NCBI GenBank assembly: GCA_021234155.1
Contig: JAJEKV010000158.1
Location: forward strand, 21,318 to 85,317
DNA from: Isoetes taiwanensis
Lineage: Eukaryota; Streptophyta; Lycopodiopsida; Isoetales; Isoetaceae
Direction of reading: 5' to 3'
DNA length: 64,000 bases
Made by a program: the position numbers and the translations under genes. Below are positions 1-11,339 of the stretch, in pieces. The notes under the pieces were generated by a model. It had not been told where the DNA came from. It ran no database searches and saw only the letters and a program-made list of their open reading frames with translations. Each line of letters starts with the position of its first letter. Positions within the stretch are counted from its first letter, which is position 1.

Positions 1-546
1 TTGGTGATAAAAGAAAGAGTGCACGGTACAATATATTTTTATTTTAAAGGTCTTACTTGCTTTGTGTCTTTCATTTGTATACTCACATGCAAAATCTGAC
101 TTTTTAGTGAGAGACCATAGCAAGGCATATGTTGAGGCAACAATATTTTGAACTTGGAGATGAGATGAACTTGCAGGGAGATTAAGGGTGGAGGCTTGAC
201 TATGTAAATGAGACAAAATTACCGCCAAAGTGCTACACGGTCAAGCAAAATGTCGGTATGGCACAAGGACTTTAGCACTAGTTAGAGGCGTTTTCATATG
301 ACATGGAGACCTTGTCAACCCTAGATGGCCGACATGGAGAGCGATCCTTCTTAAACATTAAGTTAAGCTGGAAACTATTAAGTGTTTCACGAACAATGGC
401 AAATCACATGCAAAATCTAAGAAGAAAAGGAGTTAGGGTGCGTTGATGACATACAAAATAATGAAGTGTAGGCCTATTGTGATGAACCCGTAAAAGCGAG
501 GGCGGCATGTGCTCATAAAGGCGGCAAACAACAGTGGATTCCACGC

Positions 547-555
547 ATTTAAAAG
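547..555 (+). promoter_or_regulatory. TATA-like box of dirigent copy 1
   Basis: ATTTAAAAG lies about 90 bp before the start codon and is kept at the equivalent place in copy 2, in a conserved leader that also contains a shared AGATCCGGCAATTG block. The position suits a core promoter with a leader of roughly 60 bp. Confidence 0.5.
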
Positions 556-645
556 ACCTCCCCATCTTGGTTCTGCATAACACATATCAGCGCACTAGTT
601 TGTGGCACAGATCCGGCAATTGGGCGACCATTCTATCACCCAAAA

Positions 646-1176
646 ATGAATTCTAGAGTAGCTCTGATTTTGGTTCTGCAAATTCTGGTCTTGATTTCAC
701 TTGCTAGAGTAGAAGGCAAGCCATTCAAACAAATCAAGCTCAAATTATACCTCTACGACAAAATCACCTCTCCCAACGCCACCGGAGTTCGGGTAGCAGG
801 TCCGAATGGAAATACAAATACCACCCAATTCGGATCTCTGTTTGTAATAGACAATCAGATCTTGGATGGCCCCAATTTTACAACTGCAAAGGAAATTGGG
901 CGCGCAAAAGGAACCTTCATGATAGCTGCTGTGGATATGTCCCATGCTTTTTTGGTGTTTAGTGCTGTGATCCAGACTAAGAAATACAATGGCACAATTG
1001 CTTTCCAAGGCACTGACAAATCTGTTGGAATTCATCAATCCAAAGAGCTTGCAGTTGTTGGAGGCAGTGGGGATTTTAGGCTTGCTTCTGGCTATGCTAC
1101 TTATGCCACTACTTACCTTAACATCCCTGATAGTGTTGTTTTGCTTACTACTAAGATTGTTGTCCCCAAGTTGTAG
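646..1176 (+). CDS. Dirigent-like protein, copy 1
   Basis: Single-exon gene of 176 residues. Dirigent proteins are secreted beta-barrel proteins that steer stereoselective coupling of phenoxy radicals in lignan and lignin-type pathways in the cell wall. Residues 1-24 form a signal peptide (hydrophobic run VALILVLQILVLISLA, cleavage probably after VEG). The mature part has family features: the early strand LYLYDKITSPNATGV, the GSLFVIDNQ strand, GRAKG, a GTIAFQG strand, the VVGGSGDFRLASGYA block and a hydrophobic C-terminal strand. Four potential N-glycosylation sites are visible (NAT, NTT, NFT, NGT). Length is near the usual 180-190. The start is the first ATG after a TATA-like box and gives a clean signal peptide. 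A second copy lies exactly 3,600 bp downstream. Family call is firm; the substrate cannot be told. Confidence 0.93.
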   Translation: MNSRVALILVLQILVLISLARVEGKPFKQIKLKLYLYDKITSPNATGVRVAGPNGNTNTTQFGSLFVIDNQILDGPNFTTAKEIGRAKGTFMIAAVDMSHAFLVFSAVIQTKKYNGTIAFQGTDKSVGIHQSKELAVVGGSGDFRLASGYATYATTYLNIPDSVVLLTTKIVVPKL

Positions 1177-1229
1177 GGTTTCGTTATATTATGTTCACCA
1201 TACCGTATAATCATCCCTGTTAACGATGC

Positions 1230-2500
1230 CTTGTGTTTTCAAATTGTACTATTTACACCAATAATCTATTCTTTCCATTCATCTTTTCTTTACGTTTATG
1301 TACCATGTATGTGTCATTATATGCATTGTGTCTGTGTTTTCAACTAATATTCCATGTTATCATGTACATCATATATCATCTGTAGACAACTCCTAAACAA
1401 TCTTTCGCTCTATGGTTCAACAACTCCTTTCTATCATCCTACTTCCAATACATTAAACATAGTGCAGGGCCAATTGGTGAATGAACACTATTATATGATC
1501 TGCTGGAGCAGAAGATGCGACTTCTGTGTAACTCTTATGTAACATATCATGGACACATTAGGTGCCCTTTCATTGGCAACAGAACCTCCATCAGATGAGC
1601 AATGAAGAAACGTCCAGTTTGGTGCATGCTTTGAAGGATCGAACACTTTGAAGCTGAAGCTGAAATTCGAACACAACTAAGATCGCACGATGTCCGAATG
1701 GGTCTAACCTAAAGTGTTCCTAGTTAGCAACTGCATTATGAATCTCACTCAGTACCGTAGCTTAATTTAGAAACTAATACAACCAGCTATATTTTCATTA
1801 AAGCGAACATACGAGGCCCATTGACAGCTTGATTTTGTGAGCTCCTTGTATCTCCATGACCCTTGGGTTTGGTGTCTTCTGTCTCACTGGTGCTGATTGT
1901 GAGTTTTTGGATGATTTTTTTTCCAATGGTGCTCCTTCACTAGAAATATTGGCTTATATGCATAGGAATCGGGTTGATGAGGTAATCTTTGAACATTATG
2001 GATCTATGAACGTTTATCCAAGTTCAAAAGATGGTCAATTGAGTATGCTGGCATGGTTGGCAGTGGCAACTAATAACAAGTTTAATGAAGGAAAAGCATT
2101 TGCTTCCTTCAGTAATCCAAGGTGTCATCATTACTAACTTGTATAGTTCCTTACAGGAAGGTCATTTTCCAATTGCAGAATCCCTTATCAGCAGGGCCCT
2201 TTATCAGAGGATGAAGATATTTAGATGACCATACATCTAAGTGGAGAACAATGTCCAATTATACACTAATGAAAATGACCACCTATGGTGCGCAAGAGTT
2301 TTATGTCGAATTGTTTCATATTATTGTTTGTATCTCTACTTGACTGTGCTGAAATTTGATAAGCTGCTGAAATTAGGGAAAGGCATATTGTTTTTATTGG
2401 CACAATTAGTAGAAAGCAAGAGATATTGTTGTTAACTGCTTTTGTGCCAATGTTGTTATTTTCTGTGCTCAGGGTGCTCTTTTCTATAAATTTCAGGCTC
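1230..2500. other. Spacer between dirigent copies, first part
   Basis: The 3' flank to about 1375 is shared with copy 2, so the duplication includes it. Beyond that the copies diverge. An open frame at 1856-2137 on + (93 codons) is not recognisable and has no clear start context; it may be an exon remnant. I see no RNA gene or element end here. Confidence 0.4.
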
Positions 2501-2508
2501 TAAGAAGC

Positions 2509-2577
2509 AACATTTTCTCTTCGCTTTGTTGTTTTGAATGGAAACATTTTCTCTTAGCTTTGTTGTTTTGAATGGCT
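2509..2577 (+). repeat. Two-copy 34-bp tandem repeat
   Basis: A unit of about 34 bp (AACATTTTCTCTTCGCTTTG plus TTGTTTTGAATGG) is repeated twice with one substitution and a short offset. A short open stretch beginning MASCKQLLPPSVV follows immediately (from 2574) and stops or meets a GT donor after about 26 codons; its status is unclear. Confidence 0.6.
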
Positions 2578-2934
2578 TCTTGTAAGCAGCTACTCCCTCC
2601 TTCAGTCGTGAAGAAGGTTGGCTATGATGGGACATACATAATCTGGTAATGTGAGGCCCTGCAGTGGAACCCGTTGGGAGGGGATGTGTGATTCTGAGAG
2701 GAAGTTTATGCAAAGGTGTAAGACTTGTTCTCTCTGTGTAAACATGCAAAGCAGTCACACCCTTGAGAGCTAATGCTGGCCATGTGATTTTAATAGGATC
2801 CAGTCCTACTTGCCGCCATGACAGGAACAATTTAAGAAAGGAATTTGGCTTTGACTTGGGCAGCCTTCTAATATTGGATGTAGCTAAGTCGAAGTTGAAA
2901 TGAGCTCCAAAATTCATCGTGGTAATCAGGAGAC

Positions 2935-3183
2935 ATGGCGCAGGGATTGTTGATCCTTAACTTCCAAGTGAAAGCCCAAGCCCTGCTTTGCTTTTTAGTC
3001 TTCTTTGCACCCCTAATTTCTATTTTTGCTGACAAATATTACAGTAAGAACTGGACTGTGTGGAACAATGATTCCCAAGATACTCTATATGTGATTAACA
3101 AGGATGGTCTCACAGGACGCTGGGCAGGGCTCCGTGCTAATAGATCTGGAGATAAGAAAGGTTTGGAATTTAATGAATGCTGA
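2935..3183 (+). CDS. Hypothetical small secreted protein (82 aa)
   Basis: Not recognised. The frame starts MAQGLLILNF and has a hydrophobic segment at residues 17-32 (ALLCFLVFFAPLISIFA) that looks like a signal peptide or membrane anchor. A polar tail with NWTVWNNDSQD and a terminal Cys follows. It lies between the dirigent copies and is not part of the duplicated block. It could be the first exon of a longer gene or a chance frame. No homology can be claimed from sequence alone. Confidence 0.25.
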   Translation: MAQGLLILNFQVKAQALLCFLVFFAPLISIFADKYYSKNWTVWNNDSQDTLYVINKDGLTGRWAGLRANRSGDKKGLEFNEC

Positions 3184-3619
3184 AATTTGATGTTCAGATG
3201 TTTGAAGTGACCTTAGAAAGTGGCAGAGCATTTTTTTTTTTTTGCAAAAAGATATTAGCCATTGATTTGGCATCATGCCCGGGATATGCTGGAGATCAAT
3301 GATTCATATTGAATCCTAAAAATGAAACCCATAAACAACGATATAAGTGGACAACGATGTAATGTAGAGTTCTGTTTTAAATGGATATGCGATTGCTATA
3401 TATTTCATGTAATATGGAAATCCACATAGCCTTAAATACATCTATGCACTTGCACTACACTCGACTAAAAGACCCAATTAATTCCGAATGTGCTCATTCT
3501 AAAAAGCGACAACATTTTGAAAGTACAACTTACTTCTAATTCAACATTCATTAATGAGCTTAAGAATATTGGTTGGACCATATAAGGTCGTAACTTACAT
3601 CACAATATGTTTCTATTTT

Positions 3620-4245
3620 AGTCTTACTTGATTTGTGTCTTTCATTTGTATACGCAAAGTTTGAATAACCCACATGCAAAATCTGACTTTTTAGTGAGAG
3701 ACCATAGCAAGCAAGGCATATTGTTGCGGTAACAATATGCTGAACTTTCAAAGAAAAAAATAAATATATGTATATTTCGAGCTTGCAGATGGGACGAACC
3801 TGCTGGGAAATGAAGGGTGGAGGCTTCACTGTGTTAATGAGACAAAACGTTACCGCCAAAGTGCTAATATGCTGAGGCAAAGTTTCGGTATGGCCCATGT
3901 GATGCTAAAAACCTCAAATTAATGCTCTGTTTTGATATAAGCTTTGACATAGAAAACTTGAGATTGCCGACATGCAGAGCGCTCCTTCCTGCACATTACT
4001 TAAGTTGGAAATTTCATGATAAGCAAATCACATATCAATACGAATCAAATAGAAAATAAACAAAGGCATTGGCCGCAGTGAAACTCACGTTTTCAGGGCC
4101 ATGTGCCTGCATTAAGGCGGCAAAAACAGTACGCTACTCTGCATTTAAAAGATCTGCCATTCTTGGTTCTGCATAACTCACACACATCAGCGCACTAATT
4201 TGAGGTACAGATCCGGCAATTGAGCGACCATTCCATCACTCAAAA
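3620..4245 (+). promoter_or_regulatory. Duplicated upstream region of dirigent copy 2
   Basis: This block repeats the region at 50-645 with small indels. Shared stretches include CATGCAAAATCTGACTTTTT, GTGAGAGACCATAGCAAG and the TATA-like ATTTAAAAG at 4143-4151. Both promoters therefore came along with the coding sequence. Differences (for example a poly-A-rich insertion near 3750) could make regulation of the copies diverge. Confidence 0.75.
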
Positions 4246-4776
4246 ATGAATTCCAGAGTAGCCCTCATTTTGGTTCTGCAAATTCTGGTCTTGGTTTCAC
4301 TTGCTAGAGTAGAAGGCAAGCCATTCAAGCAAATCAAGCTCAAATTATACCTCTACGACAAAATCACCTCTCCCAACGCCACCGGAGTTCGGGTAGCAGG
4401 CCCAAATGGAAATACAAATACCACCCAATTCGGATCTCTGTTTGTAATAGACAATCAGATCTTGGATGGCCCCAATTTTACAACTGCAAAGGAAATTGGG
4501 CGCGCAAAAGGAACCTTCATGATAGCTGCTGTGGATATGTCCCATGCTTTTTTGGTGTTTAGTGCTGTGATCCAAACTAAGAAATACAATGGCACAATTG
4601 CTTTCCAAGGCACTGACAAATCTGTTGGCATTCATCAATCCAAAGAGCTTGCAGTTGTTGGAGGCACTGGGGATTTTAGACTTGCTTATGGCTATGCTAC
4701 TTATGCCACTACCTACCTTAATATCCCTGATAGTGTTGTTCTGCTTACTACTAAAATTGTTGTCCCCATATTGTAG
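4246..4776 (+). CDS. Dirigent-like protein, copy 2
   Basis: Single exon, 176 residues, almost identical to copy 1. Visible protein differences are Ile17 to Val, Ser to Thr in the VVGG(S/T)GDFRLA block, Ser to Tyr in LA(S/Y)GYA, and Lys to Ile at the penultimate residue. The signal peptide, the barrel motifs and the four N-glycosylation sites are the same as in copy 1. Most other differences are silent or conservative, so the copy looks functional rather than decaying. The tandem array with shared promoter suggests recent unequal exchange, as is common in this stress-responsive plant family. Confidence 0.93.
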   Translation: MNSRVALILVLQILVLVSLARVEGKPFKQIKLKLYLYDKITSPNATGVRVAGPNGNTNTTQFGSLFVIDNQILDGPNFTTAKEIGRAKGTFMIAAVDMSHAFLVFSAVIQTKKYNGTIAFQGTDKSVGIHQSKELAVVGGTGDFRLAYGYATYATTYLNIPDSVVLLTTKIVVPIL

Positions 4777-5211
4777 GGTTTTGTTATGTTATGTTTATCA
4801 TCCCATATTATCATCTTTCTTAATAATGCCTTGTGCTTTTGAATTGTAACGTTCTACCATTAATCTATTCCTTCCATTCTTTTTTTCTTTACATTCACAC
4901 CATGTGTCACTACCTGCATTGTGTCTGTTTTTTTCAACTAATATTAGGCATTATCATGTACAACATGGAAATAGGGTCGCTTTTTTCGTCGGAAGATGAT
5001 CTCTATGCCGCCACGTGTCGTATCAGTACATCACGGAATGGAAAGGAAGAAGACGATTCCGCACCTACTAAAAATTACAACTTACTCCCAGTTACAACAA
5101 CTTTTAACAGATTTACAGAGATGTTACAGCTAATCGTGTGGGATTTGAACCCACCAAACCAAGAAGCCAAAAATTGACATGATCCCTTTTGCAGAATATG
5201 CATTTAATCTA

Positions 5212-5500
5212 AATCCTCACATGCTGAAGAGGAATCTGGCAGTAAAAATGGTTCCAAGAAAGTTTCAAGCTCCAAAGAACAGAATAAGGAGAAAAGAAAG
5301 AAATTCATACTGTTTTGAAAACATTTCTTACTTGTGAAGCACCAGAATGCAAGAAAAGGAAGAAAAAAGTTAGGTTTGCAGAGGATGTGGTCTCACCAAA
5401 AGGAAATAATCAGGAATACAAGTGCTGCCATCCTAGATCAAACAGAAAGGATCAAAGCATTTCTTCACAAGGTCGGCCGGAAAGTACACTGTAGTTCTTA
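5212..5500 (+). pseudogene. Lysine-rich host exon remnant
   Basis: After a plausible acceptor (CCCTTTTGCAG, ending 5196) two open stretches in slightly different registers read as one Lys/Ser-rich segment. They contain AEEESGSKNGSKKVSSSKEQ and then CKKRKKKVRFAEDVVSPKG, separated by a stop. The basic stretch followed by VRFAEDVV resembles tails of plant nuclear proteins, but I cannot name the family. The break and lack of flanking exons suggest a gene fragment rather than a live gene. Confidence 0.3.
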
Positions 5501-5558
5501 TGCTCCATATACCTCTTCCATGTTTCTTTTGTAGTGCTTTGCAAAGATTAGAAGCAAG

Positions 5559-5645
5559 AATGTTAAAGAAAACACAGTTCCGAAAAGAATGTTAAAGAAA
5601 ACACAGTTCCGAAAAGAATGTTAAAGAAAACACAGTTCTGAAGCA
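5559..5645 (+). repeat. 29-bp tandem repeat, three copies
   Basis: The unit AATGTTAAAGAAAACACAGT plus TCCGAAAAG starts at 5559, 5588 and 5617. Copies are identical except for the end of the last. It directly follows the lysine-rich exon remnant. Confidence 0.85.
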
Positions 5646-5739
5646 TCATCGCACCTCCGTATCAGTTAAAGAAACACAATTCTGAAACATAGTCCTTATT
5701 TAAAACACTTTCCGGTGTGGTGTGGGTGGCCATCGGTTT

Positions 5740-5945
5740 CAATGGAAGGGGCCCATCGAGAAAAAAGTGGGCATCCCCCTCGCATTTTATATGTTAGGGG
5801 GTTTGTCGTGCCGGATTGCCACCGGTTTTCCCTCGAAAACCCGCCCGGTGGGGTTTTTAATCGAGGCGGAATTCACTGGGGCCCGTTTTTTAGATGGTCC
5901 CATAGAACCGATTGGTCTCGTGGGCGATCCCCTTCCTTCCTTCAT
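5740..5945 (+). mobile_element. LINE 3' end, truncated (plus strand)
   Basis: The block TTTTCCCTCGAAAACCC ... GGGGTTTTTAATC ... GGTCCCATAGAACCGATTGG plus TCTCGTGGG matches the reverse complement of the 3' region of the LINE at 25.58-26.94 kb. It ends in a short-motif tail (TTCCTTCCTTCATCTTCC), the kind of microsatellite-like tail also seen in the other copies. Only about 200 bp remain, so it is a 5'-truncated insertion. Confidence 0.6.
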
Positions 5946-5949
5946 CTTC

Positions 5950-8900
5950 CTTATGCATCATTACAACTCTTAAGTAATATTCCACGTTATCATATAAATT
6001 GTTTCTTATAGCAAAAGACTTCTTCAGCTTCTCAAATCAGTGTTTCTTCTTTGTCTCATGCAGGGGGAGGGGGACTTCTTCTTGCATGGATAGACCATTC
6101 TTGATGTCCTCTTTCAATCCCGACCTGGTTGTAAATTTGGGCCTTGTAGTAAATATTTGGGTCTTGTACTAGACCCAATTATGATTGGAATGTTGCAGCT
6201 AAAATGCAAGATTCTTTTAATAAACTAAAAGAATCCTTGAGAAGAGCACCCGAGTAAAAGCATGTTACGCGTCCCTTAAAAAGTATCATTTAGTGACAAA
6301 AAAAATTTCTAAATATGTAGCCAACGCTGAGCATTGCAGAGCTTATGTAATGTTTCAATAAATTTTAAGTTTAAGAACTATGCATCTTTTGGGTTAAAGC
6401 ACGTTAGAATGTCTCAAAATGTTTGTTTTCCAACTACTAAAAATAGTTCCTAAATAGCGGGTTTGCAATTCAAACCACACAAAGTTTTTAGGGGGCTAAA
6501 TTACAAAGGCAGAGTTGAATTGTATAAGCATTTCAAAAATAATGGATGCCCACCACCATGGCCTATTTGTAGCCTATAGTTTTACTCCTTGAGGAGGGGG
6601 GATTTTGGTTGGAGTGTATATCGAATTAAATCGAAGTATTCATGTTCATTCATAAAGCCCTTTATTGCATGTTAGCAATATGCACACACAATTTGTCAAG
6701 CATGTCTCCCTATTCTTAAACATAGAACTTATTTATTGTCTATAGGGACGTAGTCTTAAGGTATAAGAAGTCCCTTCAATCAGATTAGATTTGCCCTGGG
6801 ATTACTTCTAAGCCTTTTTATTTCAGTAGACTCTGGACTGCTAAGGCATCATCTAGCATTTATCCTTTTAAGTTTACATGGAGTTCCATAAGCCATAATA
6901 GAACACATGAGTGCTCTCTAAGCACTTTTACTTTAGTGGATTTGATTGCACAAAATGACAACTTCGGTTTGCTAAGCCCATGGGTCTACCATGGCATCTA
7001 ACGTTTCTTTTATTAAATCATGGCCTTAAAATTGCACAATGTGCCAACTTCCATATTTGCAAAGCCCTTTCACTTCACTAGATTACTGGCATGCTATAAG
7101 ATCTGGGTTTCAAGGCTTTCTCTTACTTATCATTGATTGCCATGGCCTTAATTCCTCAGGTGCATGATGTGCTAGTTGCAAATACTTCGAAAACATCCTC
7201 ATGGTCAGTCAAATACTTGATGGACCTGCATCCATAGCAAGTTATCTAAATTAAAGATCTTGGTTGCAAAAACATCTAAACCTAAGTAATAAGTTAGGTA
7301 CACTACAACAAAATAAAGCATGCCACCAAAAAAAAAAAAGAAGACTATACTCAATAATAGTCAAAGTTGAAGAAAAAGACGATCTTGGTGCAAAGCTATG
7401 ATGAATCTACTCAAAATGAAAGCAAAAATGTCCAAGTCTGCATTTTAAACCTTTTAATTGTGACTATAAAAAGAAGCTGATATATCTTTGGCTTAAACTT
7501 CATTTGTTCTTTAGAGAATATAGTCCTAGAAAATGTATTTGCATCTACAACTCCAAACATCCTCATTTTAGCATAATACACCATAACAATATTAGGAAAC
7601 CTAGAATCTAATATTATAGTCATCATATCTAGAATGAACACATCTTCTGTCTCAGGAAAAACCCAGCTTCTAATTCATCTATTGCAAGTGGATTTTTGTT
7701 ATACGACAAATGGAATCAGTGATACATCCGTGGATGTATAACTGCCTGCAAACACATGAAAAAAGAGAGAACCCTTTTTTTTATTAGGGAAAAGCTCACA
7801 TGCAAATAACTGCATGAAAAACAAAATAGAAGAACCTGGGTTTCTTTTGCAAAACAATAGAAGAAACTGGCTATGGTTCAGACTAGAATCTGCAACCCTG
7901 TTCCGGATTTACAATTGTGGATGTATAACTACCTGCAAACATATGAAAAAGCAGAGAAATGTCTTAAGAAGAAAACTCAGATGGAAATACCAAGATGAAG
8001 CCATGTTTTTTTACTTTTCTGCCAGATTGTCGTAACCGGCTTTATCTGCAGGTTTGCTGGGCTGGGATAACACATGCATTTTTCCGGGCCCAAAATCCCC
8101 ATCATTCTGTCCGGAATGGATCATCCACAACTTCTATAGACTGGTCATGGTTTTCTTAAACATCCTACCGCTCTGCTGCTTATACTTCATATAAAACATC
8201 TTCAAATACTTCCTAATTTCTATCAAGAGTTATCAATGGAAAAACAGGAAAGATTCTATACAAAATTAATCTTGCATGAAATCGACTTAAAATACCCTGA
8301 ATGGTGAACCAAACATGAAAGGGTGTGACTTTGCATAAATCACAGCCATTGTCGAAGCACAACGAAACAATATCTAGAGAACAAGCAAACAGATGGATAA
8401 AATTATCCCTAAAATCTCAGGAACTTGGATTCGATCACTTCCATAAACACCTCCATCCAATTTTCTCTGCAGATCATAGAAGAAAGAGAAGATTTGCAAC
8501 GCTATTTGAAGCTAAAACTCATCCCTTTGCTGGTCACATTTGTTATGAATTGGTGAAAAAAATTCATACGCAATGCTAATGGCCGCTTCACATGCACGAT
8601 GGCAACCCTCACCATCACGTAAAAAGGCAAGCCCTTTTACACGCATCATCATCTGCCATCGCCAAAAAGCACAGGGAAAAACAGGGCCCCTCTCCGGCGA
8701 TGGTTGCATATGAACCCAACCTAAGGCAATCCTCCACCAGGGATTGCTTAAACCTAATGGGAATGGCGAGTTCTGTGCCTGACTTTGCCACGAGGTACAA
8801 TGAAGCCCTGAAATTGGGCTAATCGAGATGCCCTCTAACCAGGCGACGCAAAGTACAGAGAGATTGCTTGTAGTGCAAGAAATGGAAAGATTCATAGGAG

Positions 8901-9600
8901 GATTCTCCCATAATATCCGAGGCTTGCCAATTCTCAAGGCTTGCTGATTCGTTAGAGATTAGCAAAAACGCCTGCGCCACAGGATTTGGAGGGGGGAGCA
9001 CGGAGCTTGGCTATGGTCGCCGCCAAACCCATACATGGAGCAATCTGTAAGTGCAAGTGCTAAGTTAGCTAGAGGTTTTAGCAAAAACAGAAGAACAGAG
9101 TGAATAAATAAACCCATGTAAGTATGACGTTTCAACCAGTCGAGATTCCAAGAACAACGGAATAAGAGATATGAAGAAATATCGCCTCCTTGCTTTCAAA
9201 TGGTGACGACGAGCTTCTGGCTATGGCCGAACATAGATCGCTCACACTTACGGTGCAGATTACTGAGGGATTGCTTGCAAAGCAAGAAAACATACAAAAA
9301 TGATTGCTTGTAGAGCAAGAAAGGAGAAACCATGACGTCACGTGCTAACATCAGCTTTTTTTCCTAGGTGTCAAGCGTAGGTTTTTTTTTTGTATGAAAC
9401 GAAATAGAAAAAAAATAGAAAAGAAAAATGACTTATATATGAATGATAGAAACAAGAACGAAATAGATGTAAAGTTGCAAACATGTTTACTTAAATATGA
9501 AAGTTGTGGTTCTCTCTTGGACTTTATGGCAAGAAAGATTGTATCTTGTACTACACTATCGTCACTAGAAATTTTGAAATTGTACATTGCATATGATTTG
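5950..9600. other. Gene-poor stretch with small repeats
   Basis: No convincing coding exon. A stretch of about 50 bp (GGATGTATAACTGCCTGCAA and following) at 7735 recurs at 7919. A motif GATTGCTTGTAG(A/T)GCAAGAAA occurs near 8860 and 9301, with a variant near 9270. Open frames on both strands at 8.5-9.0 kb overlap each other and show no domain, so I do not call them genes. Confidence 0.45.
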
Positions 9601-9610
9601 TATAACCATT

Positions 9611-10690
9611 GAATGTCGTCGATTCGCGTAGCGAATCGGCATTCTTGCTCAAGACGAGCATGCATGCATTGCATGCGTCGCATGCATGCATCGCATGCAT
9701 TTTGGGCCGTTCATCAGGTTGGGCGTTTGCTACTTATTGCAGAGTTCTTCATCGACGTTTCATCGGGCTTCCTCTTCTCTCAGCATCTTTATTCTTTTTC
9801 ACTTGTTTCGAGGCGGGGAGGGCTTTCTTCTGCCTGGTTTGGCCAATTGGCGTTGCTTTCTTTGTCCTTTAGGCCTTTAGCCTTCATCCTGTGACCTTCG
9901 TCCTCGATCCTAGTTGGTTAAGGAAGTCCTTTGGTATTCGGCGCTTTGTTGGTTTCATAAAGTCGCGGTGCAAGAATGTCGCCGATTCAAGGAAGCGAAT
10001 CGGCATTCTTGCTCAAGACGAGCATGCAATATTGATACATGCGTCGCGATGCATGCATCGCATGCATTTTTGCCCGTTCATCGGGTTTACGCGTTTGCTA
10101 CTTATTGCGAGTTCTTCATCGACGTTTCATCTGGCGCCTCCTCTTCTCTCGCCAGTGCCTTATTCTCTTTCAACCCACCCTCCCCTCCTTCTTTGTTTAT
10201 TATATTTTGTACAAGTTACGTTTTATCATGTTTTCCACCGGTGGGTGATGCTTTTTTCCACCCACCGGGTGATGCTATTCTTTTGGTATGTTTTTCGTTT
10301 GTTGTTGGTGATGTGCGTGCAGTTGGTTGGCGGCGCCATCCGCTTTTGACTTCTCCATGCGCTGGTTTTGGGAGCGATTCTATGCCTTACGTTTGTTAAG
10401 CCCCTTGCCGAGGCTTATCACTAGGGTTTTTCCTCGAAAACCGAAGGGCTGTTTTTTTAATCCCGGTGATAAGCTTTCGGCAGTACATCAACCACTCATC
10501 TATTAGCATTGTATTTGTTTTGGGGTCCAAATGATATAATTGGATTTTCCCTTTATTTTTCGTGGGTAGTTCGCATGTGTGCGGCTATCCACTGTCCACC
10601 ATTGTAGAAAATCTGCTGAGATGAATGAGAAGCCTATCTATCGGGCGCTTTGTTGGTTTCATGCGAGTCGCAGTGCAAGAATGATGTGTT
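9611..10690 (+). repeat. Decayed tandem array with CATGCA clusters
   Basis: A unit of about 364 bp begins at 9611 and again at 9975. Shared blocks are CGAATCGGCATTCTTGCTCA, CGTTTGCTACTTATTGC and TTCTTCATCGACGTTTCATC. A third partial copy (GGCGCTTTGTTGGTTTCAT ... GTGCAAGAATG) is at 10644-10683, matching 9940-9979. Each main unit carries a dense cluster of CATGCA/TGCATG motifs (9658-9704 and 10022-10068). These are RY-type sequences recognised by plant B3 factors and also self-complementary. No gene is evident in the array. Confidence 0.75.
10400..10490 (+). mobile_element. LINE 3' end fragment
   Basis: TTATCACTAGGGTTTTTCCT plus CGAAAACC ... TTTTTTTAATCCCGGTGAT matches the conserved 3' block seen at 5.8 kb (+) and in reverse complement at 14.8 and 25.7 kb. 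It is a very short remnant of the same LINE family. Confidence 0.45.
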
Positions 10691-11339
10691 TTCCTCTAAA
10701 GATAGTGTGGGTTTTCATTTTTTCTCACCAGGCACATTTCAATTTTAACATGATCTCCAAAAGGACCAGGGATATACATTTATATACACATTTGGTTTTG
10801 CTTAGTTTTCAAGAATTATGAGGGGCAACTTGATGAGGCTCTTAAGAAGAAAGATTTTCAATGTCCGATCGTCCCCTCTGATCATAGGAATTTCAATATG
10901 CTAAATGGAAGCACATCTTCAAGTGTAAGACATAATCTACATCCATATCCAAATGCTTCCCCCCTTTCTAAAGGGGTTGCTTGCTACTTTGGGGACACTG
11001 TTAGGTCCCTTTTTCATATTAATCCCGAGGTGTGTCTTCAGTTATCTACTCCATGCTAGTGGACTTTTGCAAAACACTCCAGAGAATGTGCCTCTAAGCA
11101 CTGTTATTCATCCAAACACACAACGATGATGGATAACAGCTGTTATAACCACTATTGCAGTTTTGTATAAGTCTGGCGATCTCCTGTCATGGGAAGCACT
11201 CGTAGATGGGATAGGGTAGTATGGACTCGTATTGTTGCATTGTTGCCACATGATTCCAATCCGCAAATTGAAGTAGTTGTATGGGTTGTCACCAGGGTAT
11301 CAAGCTAGGAGCCCTTTGTTTTTCTGTTTATAAATTGCT

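Noticed and set aside
745-1038. Antisense 97-codon frame inside the dirigent gene (also in copy 2)
   Set aside because: Shadow of the dirigent coding sequence; its conservation follows from the duplication.
2456-2917. 153-codon minus frame
   Set aside because: Its end reads through the 34-bp tandem repeat and it shows no domain; more likely a chance frame.
8512-8937. 141-codon minus frame as a gene
   Set aside because: Several overlapping frames on both strands with no recognisable domain.
9658-9704. CRISPR-like or satellite array from repeated CATGCA
   Set aside because: The repeats are overlapping 6-8 bp motifs without spacers, in a eukaryotic context.
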